In this document: positions 17,617 through 26,396 of the stretch, in pieces
Layout: each line of letters opens with the position of its first letter
Numbering within the stretch: position 1 is the stretch's first letter
From: Hyphomicrobiales bacterium
Lineage (GTDB): Bacteria; Pseudomonadota; Alphaproteobacteria; Rhizobiales; Beijerinckiaceae
Direction of reading: 5' to 3'
DNA: 64,000 bases
Assembly (NCBI GenBank): GCA_930633495.1
Contig: CAKNFJ010000001.1
Location: 1,240,001-1,304,000 of the forward strand
Notes under the pieces: generated by a model
The model's input: the letters and a program-made list of their open reading frames with translations, nothing else
Told to the model about the DNA's origin: nothing
Database searches by the model: none
Position numbers and translations under genes: made by a program

Positions 17617-18576
17617 TCACTTGCCGGCGACGAACTTCGTATCGACCAGCGTGGCGAGATCGGGCTTGACCTTGATCAGGCCGATCTCGAGCAGCAGGTC
17701 GGCGGCCTTGGCCGAGAAGGCCTGCCAGTCGCCGGAGAAGAACTTCTTGTTGCCCTCGGCATCCGACCAGCGCAGGAACGCGGCCGACTTGCCGAACTGC
17801 TCGCCGCTCTGCTTCACGTCGGCGCCCATGATCCCGAAGGCCTTGGCCTGATCGTTCTTGATCATCTCCAGCGCCTCGAAATAGCTCCGCGCCAGCGCCG
17901 CGGCCGCCTTTTCGTCGGCGAGGAAAGCGGGCGTGCAGCCGAAGGTGTCCATCACCATCGGATAGTCGAGGGTGGTGGCGATGATCTTGCCGGCATCGGG
18001 CTTGTCGCGGACGGTCGACAGATAGGGCTCATAGGTCATGGCCGCGTCGTTCTGGCCGGCGATGAAGGCCTGCGCGGCCGGACCTGGCTCCATGTTGACG
18101 ACGTTGACGTCCTTTACGGTCAGGCCGTTCTCCTTGAGCATCCAGGCCAGCGCGAAATAGGGCGAGGTGCCCGGCGCAGAGGCGGCGACCGTCTTGCCCT
18201 TCAGCTCCTTGATCGAGCCGACGCCGTTGCGCACGGCCATGCCGTCGGCGCCGTAGCTCTTGTCGAGCTGGAAGATCTGCTTGGTCTTGATGCCGGCCGC
18301 GTCCCAGACGATCCAGGTCTCGACCGTGGTGGCCGCGCACTGAATGTCGCCCGACGCGATGGCGAGGTGGCGGTCCTTCTGCGGAATCTTCTTGATCGTC
18401 ACGTCGAGGCCGTTGCGCGCGAAGATCCCGGCCTCCTTGGCGAGCACCAGCGGCGCGAAGCCGGTCCAGCCCGAAATGCCGATATTCACCTTGGTCTGCG
18501 CCTGGGCGCCGCCCGCCGCGAGAAGCGCCGCGAGGCCAAAACCGACCGCCGCGCCGGCGCGCTTGAAAACTGCCAT
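17617..18576 (-). CDS. NitT/TauT-type ABC transporter substrate-binding protein
   Basis: 319 residues. A Sec signal peptide (MAVFKRAGAAVGFGLAALLA ... AQA) is followed by a type II periplasmic binding fold: VNIGISGWTGFAPLVLAKEA, GIFARNGLDVTIKKIPQ, and KELKGKTVAASAPGTSPYFA, typical of SsuA/TauA/ThiY relatives. The frame extends to 18651, but GGGAAGGG about 8 bases before ATG 18576 and the signal peptide fix the start. It is the first gene of the operon, with a HutC-type operator 95 bases upstream. The ligand is unknown; control by the histidine repressor would favour histidine, urocanate or a related compound. Confidence 0.88.
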   Translation of the reverse strand: MAVFKRAGAAVGFGLAALLAAGGAQAQTKVNIGISGWTGFAPLVLAKEAGIFARNGLDVTIKKIPQKDRHLAIASGDIQCAATTVETWIVWDAAGIKTKQIFQLDKSYGADGMAVRNGVGSIKELKGKTVAASAPGTSPYFALAWMLKENGLTVKDVNVVNMEPGPAAQAFIAGQNDAAMTYEPYLSTVRDKPDAGKIIATTLDYPMVMDTFGCTPAFLADEKAAAALARSYFEALEMIKNDQAKAFGIMGADVKQSGEQFGKSAAFLRWSDAEGNKKFFSGDWQAFSAKAADLLLEIGLIKVKPDLATLVDTKFVAGK

Positions 18577-18665
18577 GATTGAAACCCTTCCCCTGCTTTT
18601 GGGCTGATCCGCCACTCCGACGCCTAGAGCGTCATTCGGAGTCGGATGCAACCTTCGTTCCCGCT

Positions 18666-18693
18666 AGTCTAATTGCATATGCAAATACGTCAA
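18666..18693 (-). promoter_or_regulatory. Predicted promoter of the ABC operon with HutC-type operator in its spacer
   Basis: On the minus strand a -35 TTGACG and -10 TAGACT are separated by 16 bp. The 16-bp sequence AATTGCATATGCAAAT (plus strand 18671-18686), identical to operator site 1 at hutF/hutI, fills that spacer. The SBP start lies 90 bases downstream; the divergent acetolactate synthase-like gene starts 131 bases away. The operator copy is direct observation, the promoter call is by eye. Confidence 0.68.
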
Positions 18694-18816
18694 GCGGCCG
18701 ATCAGCGCCGCTTGGGGAAGTCATGACATTCTCTCGTTTGACAGGGCAGAGGGAATTTCCTCCTCTTCGCCCGCTGGCGCAAGGGCGCCTCCATTTCTCG
18801 AGTCGAGGTTTTCAGG

Positions 18817-20373
18817 ATGAACGGCGCCGACCGCCTTTGCGACACGCTTCTGATCAACGGCGTCGATACCTGCTTCGCCAATCCCGGCACCTCGGAGATG
18901 CACTTCGTCGCCGCGCTCGACCGCAAGCCGCAGATGCGCTGCGTGCTCGGCCTGTTCGAGGGCGTGGTGACCGGCGCGGCCGACGGCTATGCCCGCATGG
19001 CCGACAAGCCGGCAGCGACCTTGCTGCATTGCGGCCCCGGCATGGCGAATGCGCTCGCCAACATGCACAATGCAAGGCGCGCCCGGACGCCGATGATCAA
19101 CGTCGTCGGCGACCATGCCACCTACCATCTCCAGCATGACGCCCCGCTGACCAGCGACATCGAATCGCTGGCACATCCGATGTCGCATTTCGTCCGGCGC
19201 ATCGCGACGGCCGAGGATGTCGGCCCCGCGATCGGGGAAGCCTATGTCGCCTCGCTGACCCTGCCCGGCGTCACCACCGTCATCCTGCCGGCCGACTGCG
19301 CCTGGGGCAGCGTCGAGCCCGCCGATCTCAAGCCGACCGCGCTACCGGCGCTCAAGAACGTCGATTCCGCCACGATCCGCGACGTCGCGGCCGGCCTGCG
19401 CAAGCATGGCAAGCGCGCGGCGATCATGCTGACGGGTCTCGCCCTGCGCGAGAAGCCGATGGAGATGGCGGCCCGGATCTGCGCGGCGACCGGCGCCCAG
19501 ATCTTCAGCCAGATGTCGAACGGGCGCATCCAGCGCGGCGCCGGCCGCGTCGCCATGCCCAAGGTGTTCTACCCGATCGACAAGGCGCTCGATCAGCTCA
19601 AGGATGTCGATTATCTCGTGCTCGTCGGCGCGCAGGTCCCGGTCGGCTTCTTCGCCTATCCCGGCAAGCCCGGCCGCCTGATCCATGACGGCTGCGAGGT
19701 CGCGACGCTGGCCGTCCCCGGCGACGACCTGCCGGCCGCGATCACCGCGCTCGCCGAGGAGATGGGAGCGACGAAGACCGCGCCGCTCTACATCGCCCCG
19801 CCGCGCAAGGAGCAGCCCGGCCTGCCGACCGGCAAGCTCGATGCCGACAAGGCCTGCGCCATCGTCTCGGCGCTGCTGCCCGAGAACTGCATCGTCTGCG
19901 ACGAGTCGGTCTCGTCGGGCCGCAGCTTCTATTACGACTGCCACAGCGCGCCGCAGCACGATTACATCCAGCTCACCGGCGGCGCGATCGGCGAAGGCAT
20001 TCCGCTCGCCATCGGCGCGGCGGTCGCCTGTCCCGACCGGAAGGTCATCGGCATGCAGGCCGATGGCTCGGGCATGTACACGGTGCAGGGGCTGTGGACG
20101 CAGGCGCGCGAGAACCTCGACATCGTCACCGTGGTCTTCGCCAACCGGACCTACCAGATCCTGCATGGCGAGATGCGCGCGGTCGGCGTCAACGATTTCG
20201 GCCGCAACGCCACGCTGATGCTGAATATCGACGAGCCGGCGCTGGACTGGGTGTCGATGGCCAAGGGCATGGGCGTCGAAGCGGCGCGGGCCACGACGGC
20301 CGAGGAGTTCACCAGCCTGTTCAAGGCGGCGCTCAGCCGCAAGGGTCCGTTCCTGATCGAGGCGGCGATCTGA
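18817..20373 (+). CDS. Thiamine diphosphate-dependent acetolactate synthase large-subunit-like protein
   Basis: 518 residues in the three-domain ThDP fold. The N-terminal Pyr domain has the catalytic glutamate in LGLFEGVVTGAADGYARM; the PP domain (about 360-518) has GSGMYTVQGLWTQARENLD and FANRTYQIL, corresponding to the GDG-N27-NN cofactor motif with a GSG variant. Annotated relatives are called acetolactate synthase large subunit, but no small regulatory subunit is adjacent and several ThDP decarboxylases look alike, so substrate is uncertain. It diverges from the ABC operon across one HutC-type operator and may share its control. Confidence 0.75.
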   Translation: MNGADRLCDTLLINGVDTCFANPGTSEMHFVAALDRKPQMRCVLGLFEGVVTGAADGYARMADKPAATLLHCGPGMANALANMHNARRARTPMINVVGDHATYHLQHDAPLTSDIESLAHPMSHFVRRIATAEDVGPAIGEAYVASLTLPGVTTVILPADCAWGSVEPADLKPTALPALKNVDSATIRDVAAGLRKHGKRAAIMLTGLALREKPMEMAARICAATGAQIFSQMSNGRIQRGAGRVAMPKVFYPIDKALDQLKDVDYLVLVGAQVPVGFFAYPGKPGRLIHDGCEVATLAVPGDDLPAAITALAEEMGATKTAPLYIAPPRKEQPGLPTGKLDADKACAIVSALLPENCIVCDESVSSGRSFYYDCHSAPQHDYIQLTGGAIGEGIPLAIGAAVACPDRKVIGMQADGSGMYTVQGLWTQARENLDIVTVVFANRTYQILHGEMRAVGVNDFGRNATLMLNIDEPALDWVSMAKGMGVEAARATTAEEFTSLFKAALSRKGPFLIEAAI

Positions 20374-20378
20374 AGCGT

Positions 20379-20512
20379 GTCATCCCGCACGCGCTGCGGC
20401 ACGAAGTACTGCGGCGCAGATGCGGGGCCGCCGCCAGAAAGAGGCGCCTTCTCGTCGTACGATCCCGTGTCTGCGCAGCGGCATTCACATGCCGCAGCGC
20501 GCACGGGATGAC
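20379..20512. repeat. Long inverted-repeat element, GTCATCCCG variant
   Basis: 134 bp with ends GTCATCCCG and CGGGATGAC. The next segments GCGCTGCGGC and GCCGCAGCGC also pair, as do GATGCGGG and segments of the centre less exactly. It lies between the convergent acetolactate synthase-like and deacetylase-like genes, where it could act as a two-way terminator. Confidence 0.75.
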
Positions 20513-20538
20513 AGGCGGTAATCCCAGAGAAGACAGCG

Positions 20539-21582
20539 CTACTTGAACTCGCCCAGGAAGGCGTCGAGGCAGTCGCCGATCGCCTCGATGGCGTAGCCGC
20601 CTTCCTGCACCACCAGCGTCGGCAGGCCAAAGCCTTTCACTTGCCGGCCGATCGTGCCGAAATCGGAAGCCTCCAGCTTCAAGACGCCGATCGGATCGTC
20701 CTTGTGGGCGTCGTAGCCGAGCGCGATCACCACCGCCTCGGCGCCGAAATCGCGGATCGCCTTGCCGGCCTCGGCGACGGCGGCCTCCATCGCGGCGCCG
20801 CCCGCACCATGCGCCAGCGGCAGGTTGAGGTTGAAGCCCTCGCCCGGGCCGTTGCCGCGCTCGTCGGCATAGCCGGTGAAGAACGGATAGTAGTTCGACG
20901 GATCGGCATGGACCGAGATCGTCAGCACGTCGTTGCGGCGATAGAAGATCTGCTGCGTGCCGTCGCCGTGATGGGCATCGACATCGAGGATCGCGACCTT
21001 GCCGAATTTCGAGCGCAGGCGCTGGGCCGCGATCGCGGTGTTGTTGAGGTAGCAGAAGCCGGTGGCGCGATCGGCGCGGGCATGGTGGCCCGAGGGGCGG
21101 CAGAGCGAATAGACGGCGCGCTCGCCAGCCAGGATCGCATCGGCCGCTGAGACCGCGGTCTCGGACGAGCGCAGCGTCGAATGCCAGCAATGCTCGCCGA
21201 TCGGCACCGACAGGTCACCGAGATACCAGCCGAGTTGGCCGATGAAGCCGGTCGGGCGGCAGGGCGGGCGGACATCCTCGTCCGGGCGGCCGCTCCAATA
21301 GGGGAAGGTGCTCGGCCAGACTTCCGGCCCACGCTCGGCCGGCAGGTCCTGCCAGCGCGCCCAGGCGGTTTCGAGGAATTTGACGAAGCCCGCATCATGG
21401 ATCGCCAGGACGGGGTCCGTGCCATGTGCCGCCGGCCGCTCCGGCGCGATACCATGCTTCCTGAGAGCGCCGAGCAGACGCTCCGTCCGTTCCGGCAGGT
21501 CCTTTGGGGCCACGACCTTGCCGAAGCGCATGTATTGCTGAGGGTCGTGGAGGGCTTGGTCGGGGTGATAGAAGGCGCGCAT
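20539..21582 (-). CDS. Acetylpolyamine amidohydrolase/histone deacetylase-family protein
   Basis: 347 residues. Zinc hydrolase of the arginase/deacetylase fold: active-site histidine pair in RPSGHHA, metal ligands in LDVDAHHGDGTQQIFY and GYDAHKDDP, and the catalytic tyrosine in QEGGYAIEAIG. The motif order and NGPGEGFNLNLPL match bacterial acetylpolyamine amidohydrolases, which deacetylate N-acetylputrescine or acetylcadaverine, and other class IIb-like enzymes. ATG 21582 with GAGGA upstream is preferred over TTG 21603. Cytoplasmic; the exact substrate is an inference from family similarity. Confidence 0.88.
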   Translation of the reverse strand: MRAFYHPDQALHDPQQYMRFGKVVAPKDLPERTERLLGALRKHGIAPERPAAHGTDPVLAIHDAGFVKFLETAWARWQDLPAERGPEVWPSTFPYWSGRPDEDVRPPCRPTGFIGQLGWYLGDLSVPIGEHCWHSTLRSSETAVSAADAILAGERAVYSLCRPSGHHARADRATGFCYLNNTAIAAQRLRSKFGKVAILDVDAHHGDGTQQIFYRRNDVLTISVHADPSNYYPFFTGYADERGNGPGEGFNLNLPLAHGAGGAAMEAAVAEAGKAIRDFGAEAVVIALGYDAHKDDPIGVLKLEASDFGTIGRQVKGFGLPTLVVQEGGYAIEAIGDCLDAFLGEFK

Positions 21583-21761
21583 CAGGCGAAGGGTCCTCGT
21601 CAACTGCGAGGCGACCGACGGCCTCGCAAGCGGATGCTAGCAACCACCGCCGCGCCGGTCAGCCATGACGATGCGCCCCTCCCCTGCGCGCAAGGCGGGG
21701 CTGCCGACTCAGGCTGACGCCAGCAGCACCCCGGACCGCCGGTGACGACAGCCCGGATGCT

Positions 21762-22940
21762 TCACAAACGCTTCGCCACCTCTTCGAGCATCACCTCGGT
21801 GGCGCCGCCGCCGATGGCCTGGACGCGGGCGTCGCGCGTCATGCGCTCGATCGCGCTCTCGCGCATGTAACCCATGCCGCCGTGGAACTGCAGGCAATCA
21901 TACATCACCTCGTTGACCAGCTCGCCGCAATAGGCCTTGACCATCGAGACCTCACGGGTCGCGTCGAAGCCCTGCGCATCGAGCCAGGCCGCGTGGTAGA
22001 CGAGCTGGCGGCCGGCCTCGACCTTGCCCGCCAGTTCCGCGAGGCGCTGGCGAATTCCCTGCTTCTCCCAGAGCGGCGCGCCGAAAGCCTTGCGCGTCTT
22101 CACATAGTCCAGCGTCAGGTCGATCGCCGCCTGCGCCTCGCCCATCGCCATGGCGCCGATCACCGTGCGCTCGTTCTGGAAGTTGCTCATGATCGCGTAG
22201 AAGCCGCGTCCTTCGTGCCCGAGCAAATTCTCGGCCGGCACACGGCAATCGACGAATGACAATTCGGCGGTGTCGGAGGAGCGCCAGCCATGCTTGTCGA
22301 GCGCACGCGAGACCGAGAAGCCCGGCGTGCCCTTCTCGACGATGAACATCGAGACCGATTGCGAGGGCCGCCCCTGCGGATCAGTCTTGGCCGCGACGCA
22401 GTAGAGATCGGCATAAACGCCGTTGGTGATGAACATCTTGGCGCCGTTGAGGACGTAATGGTCGCCCTCGCGCCGCGCCGTGGTGCGGATGCCCTTCACG
22501 TCCGAGCCGGCATCGGGCTCGGTCACGGCGACGGCGACAATTTTCTCACCCGCAATGATCGCCGGAAGATACTGGTCCTTCTGCGCCTTGCTGCCGGCAT
22601 TGGCGATGTGGACCGAGGCCATGTCGGTGTGGACCAACGCCGTGATCGCGACCCCCGAGAAGGTCGAACGGCCCAGCTCCTCGGCGAGCACGACGGTTGC
22701 CATCGTGTCCATCTCGGAGCCGCCATACTCGGCCGGGTAGCGGATGCCGAAGAACCCGAGCTCGCCCATCTTGCGCAGCACGTCGCGCGGAACGAAGCCG
22801 TCCTCCTCCCATTTCAGGGCGTGCGGCTTGATCTCGGTCTCGACGAAGCGGCGGACCTGGTCGCGCAGTGCCTCGTGTTCCTCGGTGAAATAAGGCGAGC
22901 GACGGGCGCCTTCGCCTGCGAATGTCTCGACTGCCGACAT
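21762..22940 (-). CDS. Acyl-CoA dehydrogenase
   Basis: 392 residues, FAD-dependent. Residues 20-390 cover the N-terminal helical domain (YFTEEHEALRDQVRRFVETE), the middle beta domain with VTEPDAGSDVKGIRTTA and LNGAKMFITNG, and the C-terminal helical domain with the adenine-binding QFHGGMGYMRE. The catalytic glutamate position is in the YMRESAIERM region. It oxidises an acyl-CoA to the enoyl-CoA; chain length and branching are not readable. GGAG 6 bases before ATG 22940 fixes the start. No electron-transfer partner or CoA ligase is adjacent. Confidence 0.9.
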   Translation of the reverse strand: MSAVETFAGEGARRSPYFTEEHEALRDQVRRFVETEIKPHALKWEEDGFVPRDVLRKMGELGFFGIRYPAEYGGSEMDTMATVVLAEELGRSTFSGVAITALVHTDMASVHIANAGSKAQKDQYLPAIIAGEKIVAVAVTEPDAGSDVKGIRTTARREGDHYVLNGAKMFITNGVYADLYCVAAKTDPQGRPSQSVSMFIVEKGTPGFSVSRALDKHGWRSSDTAELSFVDCRVPAENLLGHEGRGFYAIMSNFQNERTVIGAMAMGEAQAAIDLTLDYVKTRKAFGAPLWEKQGIRQRLAELAGKVEAGRQLVYHAAWLDAQGFDATREVSMVKAYCGELVNEVMYDCLQFHGGMGYMRESAIERMTRDARVQAIGGGATEVMLEEVAKRL

Positions 22941-23202
22941 GGCTTGCTCCTGCCCGACCGCTGCCTTGCGATCCGGGTCCCTGCCGGACGGTAGTGGATG
23001 AAGCGGGGAGATCAAGAGCGTTCGCCACGGTCGTCGATCGCAGCCCGGCCCATCGGCCGGCAGCCGCAAAGCCGCCGCCTTCACCTGTTTGGCTGAGCGG
23101 TCCAGCGCCGGCCGTCTCAGCGTCCGTTCATCGTGACCCGGCTAGAAGGAAACGAATCGCCCGCAGCGCCGGCCGCCGGCGGGAGAACGGAAAGGAACAA
23201 CC

Positions 23203-23517
23203 ATGTTGCGTCGTCAGCTCACGGTCTCGGCCCTCGCCTGCGCCGTCCTGCTCAGCGCCATCCCGGCCCAGGCCCAGTATTACGGCGGGCCCTATCGCGC
23301 CCCGCCGGCCTATGACGACGACGACGAGGACGATCGTCCGCCCCCGCCGCGCTACGACCGTCGCGGCTATGGCTATGAGCGCCCCTATTACCGGCAGCGC
23401 TACGGCGATCTCTGCGTGACGAGCCGTGGCGACTGCCCGACGCCACCACTGCCGCGCGGCGCCGGCTGCGGCTGCTACATCCCCGGCTTCGGCAACAAGC
23501 GCGGCATCGTACAGTAA
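23203..23517 (+). CDS. Small secreted Asp/Pro/Tyr-rich protein of unknown function
   Basis: 104 residues. MLRRQLTVSALACAVLLSAI ... AQA is a Sec signal peptide with cleavage after AQA. The mature part begins QYYGGPYRAPP and contains an acidic run YDDDDEDD, a PPPPRYDRRGYGYERPYYRQRY stretch, and a C-terminal four-cysteine region (LCVTSRGDCPTPP...GCGCYIPGF). AAAGGA lies 5 bases before ATG 23203. No domain recognised. The acidic cluster could bind metals; the cysteines could form two disulfides. Its gene ends 18 bp before the convergent deacylase gene. Confidence 0.7.
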   Translation: MLRRQLTVSALACAVLLSAIPAQAQYYGGPYRAPPAYDDDDEDDRPPPPRYDRRGYGYERPYYRQRYGDLCVTSRGDCPTPPLPRGAGCGCYIPGFGNKRGIVQ

Positions 23518-23522
23518 ATCTC

Positions 23523-23548
23523 GCGCCGGCCGCGTTCAGGGCCGGCGC
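23523..23548. terminator. GC-rich hairpin between convergent genes
   Basis: GCGCCGGCC pairs with GGCCGGCGC around an 8-base loop between the secreted protein gene and the convergent deacylase gene; the right arm overlaps the deacylase stop region. There is no T-tract, so it may be a Rho-dependent or attenuating structure. Confidence 0.45.
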
Positions 23549-24504
23549 GGGCTCTCCACTCCGAGGTAGCAGATGCCCTCGCCGGGCTTGGCCTTGGGGT
23601 TGGGGAAGATGATGAAGCCGTCGCGCGGCATCGTCACGACGGAGCCATCGGCGCGGCGCGCGATCGGCGTGCCCTTGGCGACGCGGTCGCCCGTCTTCCA
23701 GCGCCCCTCGACACGGTCGCCCTCGGTCTCGCAGATGACAAGGTCGTCCATGTGCACGACGACGCGTCCGGCCGGAGCCGGCGGCGCCTCGTCGGTCAGG
23801 CCGAGATGGGCAAGCACGTTGCGGATCGCCCTGTAGCCGACATCGACGGAAGCCGGGTCCTCGTGGCGCCCGCATTCCAGCGTCACACCATAGCCGCCGG
23901 CGAAGCGCATGAACTCCGTCGTGCCGAAGCCCTCGGTGACGGCGAGCCGCGGCAGGTTCAGCCGCTCGCGCGCGGCGATCAGCCGGACATAGATGTCGAG
24001 CCAGCCGTGGATCATCAGCTCGACGCCGAGGCAGGCGGCGAAGGCGGCCTCCGCCGCCCCGTGGCGGAAGGGCTCGAGCTCGCCGCGATTGTCGTCCGGG
24101 CCGAAGAAGACGAAGGGCACGCCCTCGCCGGTGAAGGAATGGACGTCGAGCAGTATGTCGTGCTGGCGCAGAATGGCAGAGAGGCGGTTGCCGATCCGAT
24201 CCTCGTTGTCGCCTGGCTGCGGCCGCTCGCGCAGGTCGCGGTTGAGGTTGCGGTCGCCCTCGCGGGTGTTCTGCCGATAGGCCTTGGGATTGGCCACCGG
24301 CAGGAAAGTGACCTCGCCACGCCGGATCGAGACACGGCCCGCCCGGCAGTCCTCGATCACGCGGGCAATGGCGTTCGGCCCGCAGGTCTCGTTGCCATGC
24401 ACGGCGCCGAGCACGAGGAGCTTCGGCCCCGCCTTCAGCCCGTGGAAGCGGACGGTTTCGAGCGGCGGATCGATCAGGTCTTTGGACGTCTCTTGGGTGG
24501 TCAT
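23536..24504 (-). CDS. Succinylglutamate desuccinylase/aspartoacylase-family zinc deacylase
   Basis: 322 residues of the AstE/AspA M14-like family. Zinc-binding His and Glu are in GAVHGNETCGP, the third ligand is in DVHSFT, and the substrate-arginine pattern in NRDLRERP. The catalytic glutamate lies in VTLECGRHED. The C-terminus (about 240-322) is a beta-barrel with VCETEGDRVEGRW and GTPIARRADG typical of the family. It removes an acyl group from an N-acyl amino acid such as succinylglutamate, acetylaspartate or a related compound. It is the last gene of the leftward transporter cluster, 12 bases after a permease, suggesting that the imported substrate is an N-acylated compound. Confidence 0.82.
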   Translation of the reverse strand: MTTQETSKDLIDPPLETVRFHGLKAGPKLLVLGAVHGNETCGPNAIARVIEDCRAGRVSIRRGEVTFLPVANPKAYRQNTREGDRNLNRDLRERPQPGDNEDRIGNRLSAILRQHDILLDVHSFTGEGVPFVFFGPDDNRGELEPFRHGAAEAAFAACLGVELMIHGWLDIYVRLIAARERLNLPRLAVTEGFGTTEFMRFAGGYGVTLECGRHEDPASVDVGYRAIRNVLAHLGLTDEAPPAPAGRVVVHMDDLVICETEGDRVEGRWKTGDRVAKGTPIARRADGSVVTMPRDGFIIFPNPKAKPGEGICYLGVESPRRP

Positions 24505-24515
24505 CGGTCTACTTG

Positions 24516-25337
24516 TCAGGCTTTGCGAAGCTGCGAATGCGGGTCGAGGATGTCGCGCAGGCCGTCACCCAGGAGGTTGAGGCCGAGCACGGTGAGGAAG
24601 ATCGCCAACCCCGGGAAGATCGAGATCCAGGGCGCGGTCGAGATCTGGTCGCGCGCATCGGAGAGCATCGAGCCCCAGCTCGGAAACGGCGGGCGGATGC
24701 CCAGCCCGAGGAAGGAGAGCGAGGCCTCCGCCAGCACGGCGCCGCCCATGCCGAGCGTGCCGATGACGATGATCGGGCCGGCAATGTTCGGCAGGATCTG
24801 CGTCAGCATGATGCGGAAGGTGCCGTAGCCGAGCGAGCGCGCCGCCTCGACATAGCCGAGCTGCTTCACCGAAAGCGTCGCGGCGCGGGTCAGGCGACAG
24901 GTGAACGACCAGTTGGTGAGGCCGAGCGCGATGAGCAGGCTGGTCAAGCCGGGGCTGAGGATCGCCATGATCGCCAGCGCGAAGATCAGCGAGGGGATGG
25001 CGAGCATCATATTGGTGAGGCCGTTGACGAAATCGTCCCACCAGCCGCCCCAATAGGCAGCGGAAAGACCGAGCGCGACGCCGATGCAGGTGTTGATGAG
25101 CTGCGAGACGATGCCGACCGTCAGCGAGATGCGGGCGCCGTAGAGCACACGGCTGTAGATGTCACGGCCCTGCGCGTCGGTGCCGAACCAGAATTCCGAG
25201 CCCGGCGGGATCTCGGCATTCATCAGGTTGGCGTCCATGACGGGGTCGGTATGGGCGAACCAGGGCGCGAAGACACCGCCGGCGACGACGAGCGCGAAGC
25301 AGGCGCCGCCGATCCAGAGATTGGCACGGAACTTCAT
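24516..25337 (-). CDS. Oligopeptide-type ABC transporter permease (DppC-like)
   Basis: 273 residues with six membrane helices, N-terminal extension FAPWFAHTDPVMDANLMNAE and the GTDAQGRDIYSRVLYGARIS block typical of DppC/OppC. The EAA loop SLGYGTFRIMLTQILPNI contacts an ATPase. It starts 13 bases after the preceding permease gene, and both lie in the transporter cluster, but no ATP-binding gene is seen anywhere in the cluster. Confidence 0.9.
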   Translation of the reverse strand: MKFRANLWIGGACFALVVAGGVFAPWFAHTDPVMDANLMNAEIPPGSEFWFGTDAQGRDIYSRVLYGARISLTVGIVSQLINTCIGVALGLSAAYWGGWWDDFVNGLTNMMLAIPSLIFALAIMAILSPGLTSLLIALGLTNWSFTCRLTRAATLSVKQLGYVEAARSLGYGTFRIMLTQILPNIAGPIIVIGTLGMGGAVLAEASLSFLGLGIRPPFPSWGSMLSDARDQISTAPWISIFPGLAIFLTVLGLNLLGDGLRDILDPHSQLRKA

Positions 25338-25350
25338 GGGCGCGTGCCTC

Positions 25351-26286
25351 TCAGCTGTATTTGATGCGCGGATCGACGACGGCGCAGAGCACGTCGACGG
25401 CGATGTTCACGACGAGGAAGAAGAGCACGATCGTCAGGATGCAGCCCTGCACCACCGGGATGTCGCGCCAGGTGACGCTGTCGACCAGCAGCGAGCCGAG
25501 GCCCGGCCAGGCGAAGAGCTTCTCGACCACGACCGCCTGACCCAGCACCGAGCCGAATTGCAGGCCGAGCGTTGTCAGCACGATGACCAGCGCGTTGCGC
25601 AGGACGTGCCAGCGCATGACCCGATAGGCGCTCGCACCCTTGGCGCGGGCGGTCCGGACGAAATCGGCATGCATGATCTCGAGCACCGCGGCGCGCGAGG
25701 TGCGCGCCAGCAGAGCCAGCGGCGAGACGCCGAGCGCGATCGCCGGCAGCACGATGTAGCGCGGATCGCCGTCGCCATAGCCGAAGCTCGGGAACCAGCC
25801 GAGCGTCAGCGCGAAGGCATACATCAACAGAAGGCCGAGCCAGAACATCGGCAGCGAAAGGCCAGAAACGGCAAAGACCATCGAGAGCATGTCGACCCAG
25901 CTCCCCGGTTTCAGCGCCGCGAAGAAGCCCAGCGGCACGCCGATGACGATGGCGAAGAACATGGCGGCGAGAGCGAGCTGAAGGCTCGGCCAGAGCCGCT
26001 CGCCGATCAAGTTGATCACCGGCTGGCGCGTGCGGAAGGAATCGCCGAGATCGAAGGTCGCGAGGCCGCCGACATATTTCGCGAAGCGCAGCGGCAGCGG
26101 GTCGTTGAGCCCGAACTGCTCGTTCATGCGCGCGATGGTCGCAGCGTCGATGTTGCTGCGTCCGTCAGCCATCTGGCTGGTGGCGAAGTTGCCGGGAATG
26201 ACGCTGAACAGCACGAAGATCAGCGCCGCGACCGCCAGCAGGATCGGGATCGCCTGAAGCAGGCGCCGCGAGACATAAGGCAACAT
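25351..26286 (-). CDS. Oligopeptide-type ABC transporter permease (DppB-like)
   Basis: 311 residues. The N-terminus MLPYVSRRLLQAIPILLAVA, RMNEQFGLNDPLPLRFAKYV and the coupling loop ARAKGASAYRVMRWHVLRNA are DppB/OppB signatures. About six membrane helices. It sits downstream of the substrate-binding protein gene, with a 94-bp palindromic element in the 259-bp gap between them. Confidence 0.9.
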   Translation of the reverse strand: MLPYVSRRLLQAIPILLAVAALIFVLFSVIPGNFATSQMADGRSNIDAATIARMNEQFGLNDPLPLRFAKYVGGLATFDLGDSFRTRQPVINLIGERLWPSLQLALAAMFFAIVIGVPLGFFAALKPGSWVDMLSMVFAVSGLSLPMFWLGLLLMYAFALTLGWFPSFGYGDGDPRYIVLPAIALGVSPLALLARTSRAAVLEIMHADFVRTARAKGASAYRVMRWHVLRNALVIVLTTLGLQFGSVLGQAVVVEKLFAWPGLGSLLVDSVTWRDIPVVQGCILTIVLFFLVVNIAVDVLCAVVDPRIKYS

Positions 26287-26396
26287 GACAAGGACTCCTG
26301 ACCGCCGCCGCGGGGAGCCGATCGATCGCCCCGGCAGACGCCGAAGAGCGGATCAAACCGGGCCCATTGCGCATGGTGACCACGGAAAACCAGATC

